Source: Amycolatopsis acidicola
GTDB taxonomy: Bacteria; Actinomycetota; Actinomycetes; Mycobacteriales; Pseudonocardiaceae
Direction: 5' to 3'
NCBI RefSeq assembly: GCF_007713735.2
Contig: NZ_VMNW02000043.1
Coordinates: forward strand, 1 to 64,000
DNA length: 64,000 nucleotides
The notes under the pieces were generated by a model that had not been told where the DNA came from, made no database searches, and saw nothing but the letters and a program-made list of their open reading frames with translations. A program made the position numbers and the translations under genes. Of this stretch, positions 47,509 through 55,729 are shown piece by piece. Every line of letters starts with the position of its first letter. Position 1 is the first letter of the stretch.

Positions 47509-48806
47509 CAGAAGAAGGTCCGGACGAACTCGACCACGGTTTCCCCGTCCACCACGGGAAGCAGTGACCATTTGTCGAACACGGTGCACGGATGCGAGAG
47601 CCCGAGCCCGACCCAGTCGCCGACCTCCAGCGGCGAGCCCGGCGGCAGCGCGAGGAACGTGTGCTGGTCGTTCATCGCGGTCGCGCGGTGCCCGGTCAGC
47701 TCCGTGGTGACCCCGTCCCGGCGGTGCAGCTGCGGCTCGGGCATCCCCTCGTCGAAGGAGGCGTCCCGCTTTCCGAGTGTCAGCAGCGCCAGCTCGCCGG
47801 TGGGCTTCGAGGTGACCTGCGCCCACGCGCGCAACGCGGAGCGCAGGGGAGGGGCGCCGGTGATCCGCGGCCGCTCGCCCAGCGGGGAGATGCCGCGGTA
47901 GAAGCCGTCGTCGTGCGTGACGTACGAGCCACTGCGCAGCACCGGCGCCACGCTCAGCTCGCCGGGCCAGCCGGTGAGGGCGTCGGCGACCTGGTCGAAG
48001 TAGGCGCTGCCGCCCGCGGTGACGATCACCTCGTCCACATCGGCGAAGAAACCCTTGTGCGCCAAAGTGATCGTGAACTCGCGAAGCCGCCGCAGGTACG
48101 CCTCGACGATCTCTCGTGAGCGTTCGGTGGCGTCGTGCGCCAGCGCGCCCTCGTAGCCGCTGACACCGGCCAGCCGCAACGCCGGACTGTCGCGAACGGC
48201 CTCGGCCACAGCGAGCGCGGCGGCGTCGTCGCGCGCGCCGGTGCGGCCCGGCTCGCCGCCCAGCTCGACCAGCACGTCGACCGGCCTCGACGCGCCGCGA
48301 AGCGCGTCCGTCATCAGCTCGACCGAACGGACGGTGTCCACCCAGCAGCTGAACTCGAAACCCGGGTCGGCGTCCAGCTCCGCGCCCAGCCAGCGCAGCG
48401 CGGCGGGATCGACGAGCTGGTTCGCGAGCAGCACGCGCGAGACGCCGAAAGCCCGGTACACGCGCAGCTGACCGGCGTTGGCGGCCGTCATGCCCCAGGC
48501 GCCGTGCGCGATCTGCCGGGCGAACAGCTGCGGGGCCATCGTCGTTTTCCCGTGCGGCGCAAGGTGAAGCCCGCGTTCGGCGCACCAGGCGGCCATGGTC
48601 CGGAGGTTGTGCTCGAGCGGGCCGGCCTCCAGTACGACGACCGGCCCGAGGAAGCCGTCGGCGAACAGGTCCGGTCGGCGCGCGGCGGCATCGGCGAGGG
48701 AGAGCCCGAAGAGATCGGACGGCACGGCCTTGAACCGCCAGTCGAGCCGTTCTTCGCCGAGCGCGGCCACCGCCGCGCGGTCGAGGGAGCAGGTGGAGAA
48801 GGTCAC
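47508..48806 (-). CDS. D-threonine aldolase/D-serine dehydratase-like PLP enzyme
   Basis: A 432-residue type III-fold PLP enzyme (alanine-racemase N-domain, DSD1/D-threonine aldolase C-domain). The PLP lysine is in HLAPHGKTTMAP near 83-94, and the C-terminal domain carries the metal site residues (HPCTVFDKW near the end). Such enzymes split D-threonine or dehydrate D-serine or 3-hydroxy-D-aspartate. The GTG at 48806 has GGAGGG just upstream. It is the first gene of an operon with the N-acyl-D-aminoacylase gene and is divergent from a RidA gene. Confidence 0.88.
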   Translation of the reverse strand: MTFSTCSLDRAAVAALGEERLDWRFKAVPSDLFGLSLADAAARRPDLFADGFLGPVVVLEAGPLEHNLRTMAAWCAERGLHLAPHGKTTMAPQLFARQIAHGAWGMTAANAGQLRVYRAFGVSRVLLANQLVDPAALRWLGAELDADPGFEFSCWVDTVRSVELMTDALRGASRPVDVLVELGGEPGRTGARDDAAALAVAEAVRDSPALRLAGVSGYEGALAHDATERSREIVEAYLRRLREFTITLAHKGFFADVDEVIVTAGGSAYFDQVADALTGWPGELSVAPVLRSGSYVTHDDGFYRGISPLGERPRITGAPPLRSALRAWAQVTSKPTGELALLTLGKRDASFDEGMPEPQLHRRDGVTTELTGHRATAMNDQHTFLALPPGSPLEVGDWVGLGLSHPCTVFDKWSLLPVVDGETVVEFVRTFF

Positions 48807-48889
48807 CAGCCCTCCGTAGCATCGCTTCCGTGCGGGGTCAACGGCCGCCGCGCGGAAGTGTCCGTCCACAGTGGAATGAAGGAGTGTCG

Positions 48890-49270
48890 ATGGCGAAGGT
48901 CGCGATCACCACCGCGAAGGCGCCGAAACCGGCCGCCCATTACTCGCCGGGGGTGCGCAAGGGCAACCTGCTCCAGGTCGCGGGCCAGGTCGGCATCGAC
49001 CCGGCGACCGGAAAGCCCGCGGGCCCGACGGTCGCCGAGCAGGCGCGCCAGGCGTTCGCGAACGTGGAGGCGATCCTCGCGGAGGGCGGCTCCGGCTTCG
49101 ACGACGTGATCATGGTGCGCGTCTACCTGACCGACACGGCGCACTTCGCGGAGTTCAACGAGGTGTACAACGAGCTGGTGAAAGAGCCCTACGCGGCCCG
49201 CACCACGGTGTACGTCGGCCTGCCCGCCGGGCTCCTCGTGGAGATCGACGCGCTCGCCGTGCTCGACTGA
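48890..49270 (+). CDS. RidA family enamine/imine deaminase
   Basis: A 126-residue RidA/YjgF/UK114 protein. The fold signature is present: APKPAAHYSPGVRKGNLLQVAGQVGID at the N-terminus and the Arg of VMVRVYLTD, which in true RidA proteins anchors the substrate carboxylate. RidA hydrolyses reactive enamines such as 2-aminoacrylate released by PLP enzymes that dehydrate serine. The neighbouring divergent D-serine/D-threonine PLP enzyme is a plausible source. Start at the ATG with AAGGAG 5 nt upstream. Confidence 0.92.
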   Translation: MAKVAITTAKAPKPAAHYSPGVRKGNLLQVAGQVGIDPATGKPAGPTVAEQARQAFANVEAILAEGGSGFDDVIMVRVYLTDTAHFAEFNEVYNELVKEPYAARTTVYVGLPAGLLVEIDALAVLD

Positions 49271-49278
49271 CGACGGGG

Positions 49279-49638
49279 TCAGTGCACCGGGCCGGTGTAC
49301 TTCTCGCCGGGGCCCTGGCCTGGCGCGTCGGGCACGGCCGAGGCCTCGCGGAAGGCCTTCTGCAGGGACTGCAGCCCGTCGCGCATCGGGGCCGCGTGCA
49401 TGCCGAGGTACTCCGCCGAGGCGGTGATCAGCCCGGCCAGCGCGGTGATCAGCCTGCGGGCTTCGTCCAGGTCGCGGCGGGGGCTGGAGTCCGGGTCCTC
49501 GTCGGCGAGGCCGAGCCGCTCCGCCGCCGCCGACATCAGCATGACCGCGGCGCGGCTGATCACCTCGACGCTCGGGATGTCCTGCAGCTCGCGGACGCCG
49601 GGGGAATTTTCGGGCTGGTCAGAAGCGTTGGAAAGCAC
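49279..49638 (-). CDS. DUF1844 domain protein
   Basis: A 119-residue helical protein of the DUF1844 family (VEVISRAAVMLMSAAAERLGL, EARRLITALAGLITASAEYL), commonly found beside infC in actinobacteria. No function is known. It starts at the GTG at 49638 because the upstream frame has no conserved content, although weak in-frame starts exist. It is divergent from infC, whose leader lies between, and convergent with ridA, with 8 nt between the stops. Confidence 0.8.
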   Translation of the reverse strand: MLSNASDQPENSPGVRELQDIPSVEVISRAAVMLMSAAAERLGLADEDPDSSPRRDLDEARRLITALAGLITASAEYLGMHAAPMRDGLQSLQKAFREASAVPDAPGQGPGEKYTGPVH

Positions 49639-49792
49639 GTCTGGTACCCTTCCACGTGCGACCAGCCTCCGAGCGATCGGGGGCCGCAAGTGGAGCCCCG
49701 CTCCCACCCGCGTCGCCGCCTCAGGTGGCCGGGTCCGGTCTCGCCACAGCGTGGCGAAGCGTCCGTGCTTATGGGGCGCGATCGGAAAGCAG

Positions 49793-49832
49793 GGCCCCGC
49801 GTACCGGTGAGTTTCGCACCGGAGCCGGGGCC
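49793..49832 (+). promoter_or_regulatory. Structured leader hairpin upstream of infC
   Basis: A two-step hairpin: GGCCCCG (49793-49799) with CGGGGCC (49826-49832) outside, CCGGTG (49804-49809) with CACCGG (49817-49822) inside, and a 7-nt loop. It lies about 60 nt before the unusual infC start codon and is followed by TTCGG rather than a U-tract. It may act in attenuation or ribosomal-protein autocontrol. Confidence 0.6.
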
Positions 49833-49893
49833 TTCGGTATGTGGGCACCAGGTCGAGAAGCCAGAAGAACTGAACTCGGACCAAGGAGGCCAC

Positions 49894-50448
49894 ATCAGCT
49901 CCGAGACACGCATCAACGACCGCATCCGCGTTCCCGAGGTCCGCCTGGTCGGACCCAACGGTGAGCAGGTCGGGATCGTCCGGATCGAGGATGCGCTCAG
50001 GCTCGCCCAGGAGGCGGATCTCGACCTCGTCGAGGTCGCGCCGCAGGCGCGCCCACCGGTCTGCAAGCTCATGGACTTCGGAAAGTTCAAGTACGAGAGC
50101 GCGCAGAAGGCCCGCGACTCACGTCGCAACCAGCATCTGACGGTCATCAAAGAGCAGAAGCTGCGGCCGAAGATCGACCAGCACGACTACGAGACGAAGA
50201 AGGGCCACGTGTCCCGCTTCCTCTCCGCCGGCAACAAGGTCAAGGTCACCATCATGTTCCGTGGCCGCGAGCAGTCCCGGCCGGAGCTCGGCTTCCGGCT
50301 GCTGCAGAAGCTCGCCGACGACGTGCAGGAGCTCGGCTACGTCGAGTCGTCGCCGAAGCAGGACGGCCGCAACATGATCATGGTGCTGGCGCCGCACAAG
50401 AACGCGAAGGCCAAGCAGAAGGCGGCCAGGGAGCCGGTCGAGTCCTAG
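49894..50448 (+). CDS. infC: Translation initiation factor IF-3, ATC start
   Basis: A 184-residue IF-3, which keeps ribosomal subunits apart and checks start-codon choice on the 30S subunit. The N-domain (INDRIRVPEVRLVGPNGEQVG) and C-domain (RGREQSRPELGFRLLQ) are complete. No ATG, GTG or TTG lies in frame near the family N-terminus; AAGGAGG at 49883-49889 points to the ATC at 49894, 4 nt later. A rare start codon is the classic device by which IF-3 represses its own synthesis. It is followed by rpmI and rplT, the usual order. Confidence 0.95.
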   Translation: MSSETRINDRIRVPEVRLVGPNGEQVGIVRIEDALRLAQEADLDLVEVAPQARPPVCKLMDFGKFKYESAQKARDSRRNQHLTVIKEQKLRPKIDQHDYETKKGHVSRFLSAGNKVKVTIMFRGREQSRPELGFRLLQKLADDVQELGYVESSPKQDGRNMIMVLAPHKNAKAKQKAAREPVES

Positions 50449-50470
50449 GCCGAGCCGACGACGCAAGTCC

Positions 50471-50499
50471 GCAGCACACCGGGGAATCCGGTGTGCTGC
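50471..50499 (+). promoter_or_regulatory. Perfect hairpin between infC and rpmI
   Basis: GCAGCACACCGG (50471-50482) pairs without mismatch with CCGGTGTGCTGC (50488-50499), with a 5-nt loop. It starts 22 nt after the infC stop and ends 20 nt before the rpmI ATG. It could be a partial terminator, an RNA-processing site, or the target of L20/L35 autocontrol that acts at this place in other bacteria. Confidence 0.7.
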
Positions 50500-50519
50500 A
50501 CCATGAAAGAGAGCAAGCA

Positions 50520-50714
50520 ATGCCCAAGATGAAGACGCACAGCGGGACCTCCAAGCGGATCCGGGTCACCGGCACCGGCAAGCTGCGCCGCCAGAAGGCC
50601 GGCCGCCGCCACCTGATGGAGAAGAAGGCCAGCAAGGTCACCCGCCGCCTGGAGGGCACCACCGAGGTCGCCAAGAACGACGTCGGCCGCGTGAAGCGCC
50701 TCCTCGGCCGCTGA
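50520..50714 (+). CDS. rpmI: Ribosomal protein bL35
   Basis: A 64-residue, strongly basic bL35 beginning MPKMKTHSGTSKRIRVTGTGK, the universal N-terminus of the family. It is a late-assembling protein of the 50S subunit. GAGAGCAAGCA precedes the ATG at 50520. It lies between infC and rplT and downstream of a perfect 12-bp hairpin. Confidence 0.97.
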   Translation: MPKMKTHSGTSKRIRVTGTGKLRRQKAGRRHLMEKKASKVTRRLEGTTEVAKNDVGRVKRLLGR

Positions 50715-50783
50715 GCCGCTCCCAGACTTTGTAAACCCCCCGGGGCGGAAGATCGCGCCCCCTGAGATCGACAGGATGGACCC

Positions 50784-51164
50784 GTGGCACGCGTCAAGCG
50801 GGCGGTCAACGCCCAGAAGAAGCGTCGCGCAACTCTCGAACTGGCCAGCGGCTACCGCGGCCAGCGTTCGCGGCTGTACCGCAAGGCCAAGGAGCAGACG
50901 CTCCACTCGCTCAACTACGCCTACCGGGACCGCCGCGCCCGCAAGGGTGACTTCCGCCAGCTGTGGATCACCCGCATCAACGCGGCCGCCCGCCAGAACG
51001 GCGTCACCTACAACCGGTTCATCCAGGGTCTGAAGGCCGCCGGCGTCGAGGTCGACCGCAAGGTGCTGGCCGACCTCGCCGTCAACGACGCCGCCGCGTT
51101 CACCGCGCTGGCCGAGGTCGCCAAGCAGCACGTGAGCACCGGCGAAGAGAAGAAGTCGGCCTGA
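50784..51164 (+). CDS. rplT: Ribosomal protein bL20
   Basis: A 126-residue bL20, an early assembly protein of the 50S subunit and, in other bacteria, the repressor of its own operon. The basic N-terminal extension (ARVKRAVNAQKKRRATLELASGYRG) that threads into 23S rRNA is complete. It starts at a GTG at 50784. Between rpmI and rplT a short GGGGCG/CGCCCC hairpin lies at about 50743-50761. Its TGA stop shares bases with the CTG start proposed for the next gene. Confidence 0.97.
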   Translation: MARVKRAVNAQKKRRATLELASGYRGQRSRLYRKAKEQTLHSLNYAYRDRRARKGDFRQLWITRINAAARQNGVTYNRFIQGLKAAGVEVDRKVLADLAVNDAAAFTALAEVAKQHVSTGEEKKSA

Positions 51165-51988
51165 GCGCCGAGTACTCGCAGCCCGGGGCGGAACCGTTCA
51201 CCCAGCGGTCCCCCCGGGTTGTTGCTGCCCGGCGGCTGACGCGCCGTCCGGAACGCGAGAAGGCGGGCCGCTTCCTGGCCGAGGGCGCGAACGCCGTCGG
51301 CGCCGCGCTGGAGCGCGAGGCCGCGCGGGAGCTGTTCGTCACCGAGCGCGCCGCGCAGGCCCATCCCGGCCTCGTCACGGCCGCGCTGGAGCAGGGCATC
51401 CGCGTCTCGGCGATCACCGAGCGCGCGGCCGACGGCCTGTCGGAAACCGTGACCCCGCAAGGGATCGTGGCCGTCTGTGACCTGCTCGACCGCCCGCTCG
51501 AAGGCCTGCTGGCGCCCGGCGCGCGGCTCGTCGCGGTGCTGGCCGACGTCGCCGACCCGGGCAACGCGGGCACGGTCATCCGGGTCGCGGACGCCGCCGG
51601 CGCCGACGCGGTGATCCTCGCCGGGGACAGTGTGGATCCGCACAACGGCAAGTGCGTGCGCGCGTCCGCGGGCAGCCTGTTCCACCCGCCCCTGGCGCGC
51701 GTGCGTGACACCGCGGCGGCGCTCGAAGCGTGCCGCGCCGCGGGCCTGCGGCTGCTGGGCGCGCACGGCTACGCCGAAACGGAGCTGGACTCGATGCCGC
51801 TGGACAGGCCGGTGGCCTGGGTGTTCGGCAACGAGGCGCACGGGCTTTCCCCGGAGGTGCTGGAGTCGGTCGACGAGGCCGTCCGCATCCCGATCTACGG
51901 CGCCGCGGAAAGCCTCAACCTGGCCACGGCCGCGGCGGTCTGCCTGTACGCCAGCGCGATGGCCTCCCGCAGGTCGAACGGAGGGTGA
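51161..51988 (+). CDS. SpoU/TrmH-family RNA 2'-O-methyltransferase, probable CTG start
   Basis: A 275-residue SPOUT methyltransferase. The N-terminal substrate-binding domain (about 20-95) is followed by the knotted catalytic domain: motif 1 ADVADPGNAGTVIRVADAAG, motif 2 WVFGNEAHGLS and motif 3 IPIYGAAESLNLATAAAV, which bind SAM. It methylates a ribose in 23S rRNA or tRNA. No ATG, GTG or TTG exists in frame between the end of rplT and the substrate domain; CTG at 51161, overlapping the rplT stop as CTGA, gives a full-length family protein. An in-frame ATG at 50963 would overlap rplT by 200 nt and is unlikely. Confidence 0.85.
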   Translation: MSAEYSQPGAEPFTQRSPRVVAARRLTRRPEREKAGRFLAEGANAVGAALEREAARELFVTERAAQAHPGLVTAALEQGIRVSAITERAADGLSETVTPQGIVAVCDLLDRPLEGLLAPGARLVAVLADVADPGNAGTVIRVADAAGADAVILAGDSVDPHNGKCVRASAGSLFHPPLARVRDTAAALEACRAAGLRLLGAHGYAETELDSMPLDRPVAWVFGNEAHGLSPEVLESVDEAVRIPIYGAAESLNLATAAAVCLYASAMASRRSNGG

Positions 51989-52014
51989 CCGGCCCTCACC
52001 CGAGGGCTGTCGCC

Positions 52015-52020
52015 TAGAAT
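52015..52020 (+). promoter_or_regulatory. -10 box of the pheST promoter
   Basis: TAGAAT lies 66 nt before the pheS ATG in the 98-bp gap after the rRNA methyltransferase gene. The -35 region is not TTGACA-like. No T-box or Phe-rich leader peptide was seen in the short leader. Confidence 0.55.
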
Positions 52021-52086
52021 CCTCCGGTAATCGTCTACGTGTGCTCGCGCCGAGCCGCGGACCGTTCCAGCGGACGCTGAGGAGTT

Positions 52087-53154
52087 ATGTCCGGAGCCAA
52101 CGACAAGCAGGACCCGAAGCCGGCCGAGGCCCTCACGGCCGAAACCCTGCAGGCCGCCGTCAAGAGCGCCGAGACGGAGTTCGAGCAGGCCAAGGACCTC
52201 GACGAGCTGGCCGCGGTCAAGCCGGCCCACCTCGGTGACCACTCGCCGCTGCTGGTGGCCCGCCGGGCCATCGGCGCGCTGCCCAAGGCCGAGAAGGCCG
52301 ACGCGGGCAAGCGGGTCAACGAAGCGCGCCAGGCGATCCAGGGCGCTTTCGACGCCCGCCGCGCCACGCTCCAGGCGGAGCGGGACGAGCGCGTGCTCCG
52401 CGAAGAGGCTGTCGACGTCACGCTGCCGTGGGACCGCGTGCCCCGCGGCGCGCGGCATCCGATCACCACGGTCAGCGAGCGGGTCGCCGACGTCTTCGTG
52501 GCGATGGGCTGGGAGGTCGCCGAAGGCCCCGAGCTCGAGGCGGAGTGGTTCAACTTCGACGCGCTGAACTTCGGCAAGGACCACCCGGCCCGCCAGATGC
52601 AGGACACGTTCTACGTCGGCGAGCCCGGCTCCGGCCTGGTCCTGCGCACGCACACCTCCCCGGTGCAGGCCCGCACGCTGCTGCACCGTGACCTGCCGGT
52701 GTACGTCGTGTGCCCGGGCCGCACCTACCGCACCGACGAGCTGGACTCCACGCACACCCCCGTGTTCTCCCAGGTCGAAGGCCTCGCGGTGGACAAGGGC
52801 ATCACCATGGCCCACCTCAAGGGCACCCTCGACGCGTTCGCCCGCGCGATGTTCGGGAGCAAGTCGAAGACCAGGCTGCGCCCGCACTTCTTCCCCTTCA
52901 CCGAGCCCTCGGCGGAGGTCGACGTGTGGTTCGAGGAGAAGAAGGGCGGTGCCGGCTGGGTCGAATGGGGCGGCTGCGGCATGGTCAACCCCAACGTGCT
53001 GCGCGCCTGCGGCGTGGATCCCGAAGTGTATTCGGGCTTCGCGTTCGGCATGGGCCTGGAACGGACCCTGCAGTTCCGCAACGGCATCCCCGACATGCGC
53101 GACATGGTCGAGGGCGACGTGCGGTTCACCCTTCCCTTCGGAACGGAGGCATAG
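52087..53154 (+). CDS. pheS: Phenylalanyl-tRNA synthetase alpha subunit
   Basis: A 355-residue class II synthetase subunit that activates phenylalanine and charges tRNA-Phe with PheT. An N-terminal coiled coil (about 20-100) that grips tRNA precedes the catalytic domain, with HPITTVSERVADVFVAMGWE, motif 2 (RTYRTDELDSTHTPVFSQVEG) and motif 3 (FAFGMGLERTLQFR). The ATG at 52087 has GAGGAG upstream. Its TAG stop shares one base with the GTG of pheT. Confidence 0.98.
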   Translation: MSGANDKQDPKPAEALTAETLQAAVKSAETEFEQAKDLDELAAVKPAHLGDHSPLLVARRAIGALPKAEKADAGKRVNEARQAIQGAFDARRATLQAERDERVLREEAVDVTLPWDRVPRGARHPITTVSERVADVFVAMGWEVAEGPELEAEWFNFDALNFGKDHPARQMQDTFYVGEPGSGLVLRTHTSPVQARTLLHRDLPVYVVCPGRTYRTDELDSTHTPVFSQVEGLAVDKGITMAHLKGTLDAFARAMFGSKSKTRLRPHFFPFTEPSAEVDVWFEEKKGGAGWVEWGGCGMVNPNVLRACGVDPEVYSGFAFGMGLERTLQFRNGIPDMRDMVEGDVRFTLPFGTEA

Positions 53155-55679
53155 TGCGAGTCCCCGTAAGCTGGCTCACCGAGCATCTCGACGCCGGCGA
53201 GGTCGGACCGCAGGAGCTGGCCGACGCCTTCGTCCGCATCGGGATCGAGGTCGACGGCATCCACCGGCTCGGCGAGGTGACCGGGCCGGTCGTGGTCGGC
53301 CGCGTCGCCGAGATCGAGGAGCTGACCGGTTTCAAGAAGCCGATCCGCTACTGCCGCGTGGAAACCGGCGAGGAGGTCACCCCCGAGGACGAAGAGTCCG
53401 AAGAGGACAGTGGCCCGCACGGCATCAAGACGCGCGGCATCGTCTGCGGCGCCACGAACTTCGCCGAGGGCGACCTCGTGGTGGTGGCGCTGCCGGGCGC
53501 CGAGCTGCCCGGCGGGTTCGCCATCGCGCAGCGCAAGACCTACGGCCGCGTCAGTGACGGCATGATCTGCTCCGCCCGCGAGCTCGGCCTCGGGGACGAC
53601 CACACCGGCATCCTCGTGCTCCCGCCCGCCACCGCCTCTCCCGGCGATGATGCGCTGGCGATCCTCGGCCTGGACGACACGGTGCTCGAGCTCGCCCCCA
53701 CGCCGGACCGCGGCTACGCGCTGTCGGTGCGCGGGCTCGCCCGTGAGCTGGCGTGCGCGCTCGACGTGCCCTTCGGCGACCCGGCCTCGCTGGAGCTGCC
53801 GGAGCCAGAGGGCGAGGCGTGGCCGGTGCACATCGAGGACGAGACGGGCTGCTCCCGCTTCGTGCTGCGCCGGGTCACCGGGCTGGACGCGGGCGCGCCC
53901 ACCCCCTGGTGGATGCGGCGCAGGCTGCTGCTGTCCGGGATCCGGTCGATCTCGCTGGCCGTGGACGTGACCAACTACGTGATGCTCGAGCTCGGGCATC
54001 CGCTGCACGCCTTCGACACCTCCTCGGTGAAGGGCGACCTCGTGGTCCGGCGCGCGAAGCCGGGCGAGAAGCTGTCCACTTTGGACGACGTCGAGCGCGA
54101 GCTGGACCCGGACGACATGGTGATCGCCGACGACTCCGGGGTCATCTCGCTGGCGGGCACGATGGGTGGCGCCGGCACCGAGATCAACACCGAGAGCACC
54201 GACGTGCTGCTCGAAGCGGCCCACTGGGACCCGCCCTCGATCAGCCGCACCGCCCGCAGGCACAAGCTGTTCTCCGAGGCCGCCAAGCGGTTCGAGCGGT
54301 TCACCGACCCGCAGCTGTGCCCGGCCGCCGTCGAGCTGGCCGCTCGGCTGCTGCGCCGCTACGGCGACGGCAGCATCCAGCCCGGCCGCACCGACGTCGG
54401 GCACGTCGAGCCGATGGCGCCGGTGACCATGCCGATCGACCTGCCGGACCGGTTCGCGGGCGTGCGCTACGAGCGCGGCGTCACCGTGCGGCGGCTCGGC
54501 CAGATCGGCTGCAAGGTCAGTGTCGGCACCTCCGACGAGGGCACGGCCCAGGTCATCGCGACCCCGCCGAGCTGGCGCGGGGATCTGCTGCAGCCCGCGG
54601 ACCTGGTGGAGGAGGTGCTGCGGCTGGAGGGGTACGAAAGCATCCCGTCCACGCTGCCGCCCGCCCCGCCCGGCACCGGGCTGACCGAGCACCAGCGCCG
54701 CCGCCGCACCGTTTCCCGCGCGCTCGCCGACGCCGGGTACGTCGAGGTACTGCCCTTCCCGTTCATGTCCGCGTCCACGTGGGACGCGTTCGGCCTCGCC
54801 GAGGACGACGTCCGCCGGCGGACCGTGCGGGTACAGAACCCGCTCGAGGCGGACAAGGACCAGATGGCGAGCTCGCTGCTGCCCGGTCTGCTGGACACGT
54901 TGCAGCGCAACGTTTCCCGCGGGTTCAAGGACGTCGCTCTGTTCCACATCGGACAGGTCGTGCTGCCGGGGGCGAACCCGCTGCCGGTGCCCGAGCTGGG
55001 CGTCGAGCACCGGCCCAGCGAAGAAGAGCTGGGCAAACTGGAGGCCGCGGTGCCCCCGCAGCCGCTGCACGTGGCCGTGGTGCTCGCCGGTGAGCGTGAG
55101 CGCTCCGGCTGGTGGGGCCAGGGCCGGCAGGCCGGCTGGGCCGACGCCGTCCAGGCGGCCCGCACCGTGGGCGCCGCCGCCGGTGTCGAGCTGCGGGTGC
55201 GCGCCGCGGACCTGCCGCCGTGGCACCCCGGCCGCTGCGCCGAGCTGCTCGTCGGTGACTGGCCGGTCGGGCACGCCGGTGAGCTGCACCCGAAGGTGGT
55301 GGAAGCGCTCGGCCTGCCCAAGCGCACGGTCGTGATGGAGCTGGACCTCGACGCCATCCCGTTGCCGGACAAGCGCCCGGCTCCGTCGGTGTCGCCGTAC
55401 CCGCCGGTGCTGCTCGACGTGGCGCTGGTGGTGGACGCCAAGGTGCCGGCGGCCGATCTCGCCGAGGCGATCACCGCCGGCGGCGGTGAGCTGCTGGAGG
55501 ACGTGGCCCTGTTCGACGCCTACACCGGTGACCAGGTGGGCGAGGGCAAGCGTTCGCTGGCCTACAAGCTGCGTTTCCGCGCGCCGGATCGCACGCTCAC
55601 CGTCGAAGAGGCCACCAAGGCCCGTGACGAGGCCGTCGCCGAGGCCGCTTCCCGGTTCGGGGCCGTGCTCCGCGGCTGA
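53154..55679 (+). CDS. pheT: Phenylalanyl-tRNA synthetase beta subunit
   Basis: An 841-residue PheT. In order: the N-terminal domain RVPVSWLTEHLD, an OB-fold tRNA-binding domain (about 40-160), the B3/B4 editing domain that hydrolyses Tyr-tRNA-Phe, the B5 domain, a catalytic-like core, and the C-terminal anticodon-binding ferredoxin fold (YPPVLLDVALVVDAKVPA onward). The length is normal. It is translationally coupled to pheS through TAGTG with GGAGG just before. A perfect hairpin follows its stop. Confidence 0.98.
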   Translation: MRVPVSWLTEHLDAGEVGPQELADAFVRIGIEVDGIHRLGEVTGPVVVGRVAEIEELTGFKKPIRYCRVETGEEVTPEDEESEEDSGPHGIKTRGIVCGATNFAEGDLVVVALPGAELPGGFAIAQRKTYGRVSDGMICSARELGLGDDHTGILVLPPATASPGDDALAILGLDDTVLELAPTPDRGYALSVRGLARELACALDVPFGDPASLELPEPEGEAWPVHIEDETGCSRFVLRRVTGLDAGAPTPWWMRRRLLLSGIRSISLAVDVTNYVMLELGHPLHAFDTSSVKGDLVVRRAKPGEKLSTLDDVERELDPDDMVIADDSGVISLAGTMGGAGTEINTESTDVLLEAAHWDPPSISRTARRHKLFSEAAKRFERFTDPQLCPAAVELAARLLRRYGDGSIQPGRTDVGHVEPMAPVTMPIDLPDRFAGVRYERGVTVRRLGQIGCKVSVGTSDEGTAQVIATPPSWRGDLLQPADLVEEVLRLEGYESIPSTLPPAPPGTGLTEHQRRRRTVSRALADAGYVEVLPFPFMSASTWDAFGLAEDDVRRRTVRVQNPLEADKDQMASSLLPGLLDTLQRNVSRGFKDVALFHIGQVVLPGANPLPVPELGVEHRPSEEELGKLEAAVPPQPLHVAVVLAGERERSGWWGQGRQAGWADAVQAARTVGAAAGVELRVRAADLPPWHPGRCAELLVGDWPVGHAGELHPKVVEALGLPKRTVVMELDLDAIPLPDKRPAPSVSPYPPVLLDVALVVDAKVPAADLAEAITAGGGELLEDVALFDAYTGDQVGEGKRSLAYKLRFRAPDRTLTVEEATKARDEAVAEAASRFGAVLRG

Positions 55680-55689
55680 GTTCTCCGGT

Positions 55690-55722
55690 CTGCCGCGCCG
55701 TCCTGAGTGGACGGCGCGGCAG
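55690..55722. terminator. Bidirectional terminator after pheT
   Basis: A perfect 14-bp stem (CTGCCGCGCCGTCC 55690-55703 with GGACGGCGCGGCAG 55709-55722) and the loop TGAGT lie between the convergent pheT and alkD-like genes. Confidence 0.85.
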
Positions 55723-55729
55723 CCTGCTT

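Noticed and set aside
50963..51988. ATG at 50963 as the start of the rRNA methyltransferase
   Set aside because: It would overlap rplT by about 200 nt, and the extra residues are Arg-rich shadow sequence.
51989..52086. T-box or attenuator upstream of pheS
   Set aside because: The leader is only about 60 nt and has neither a T-box core nor a Phe-rich leader peptide.
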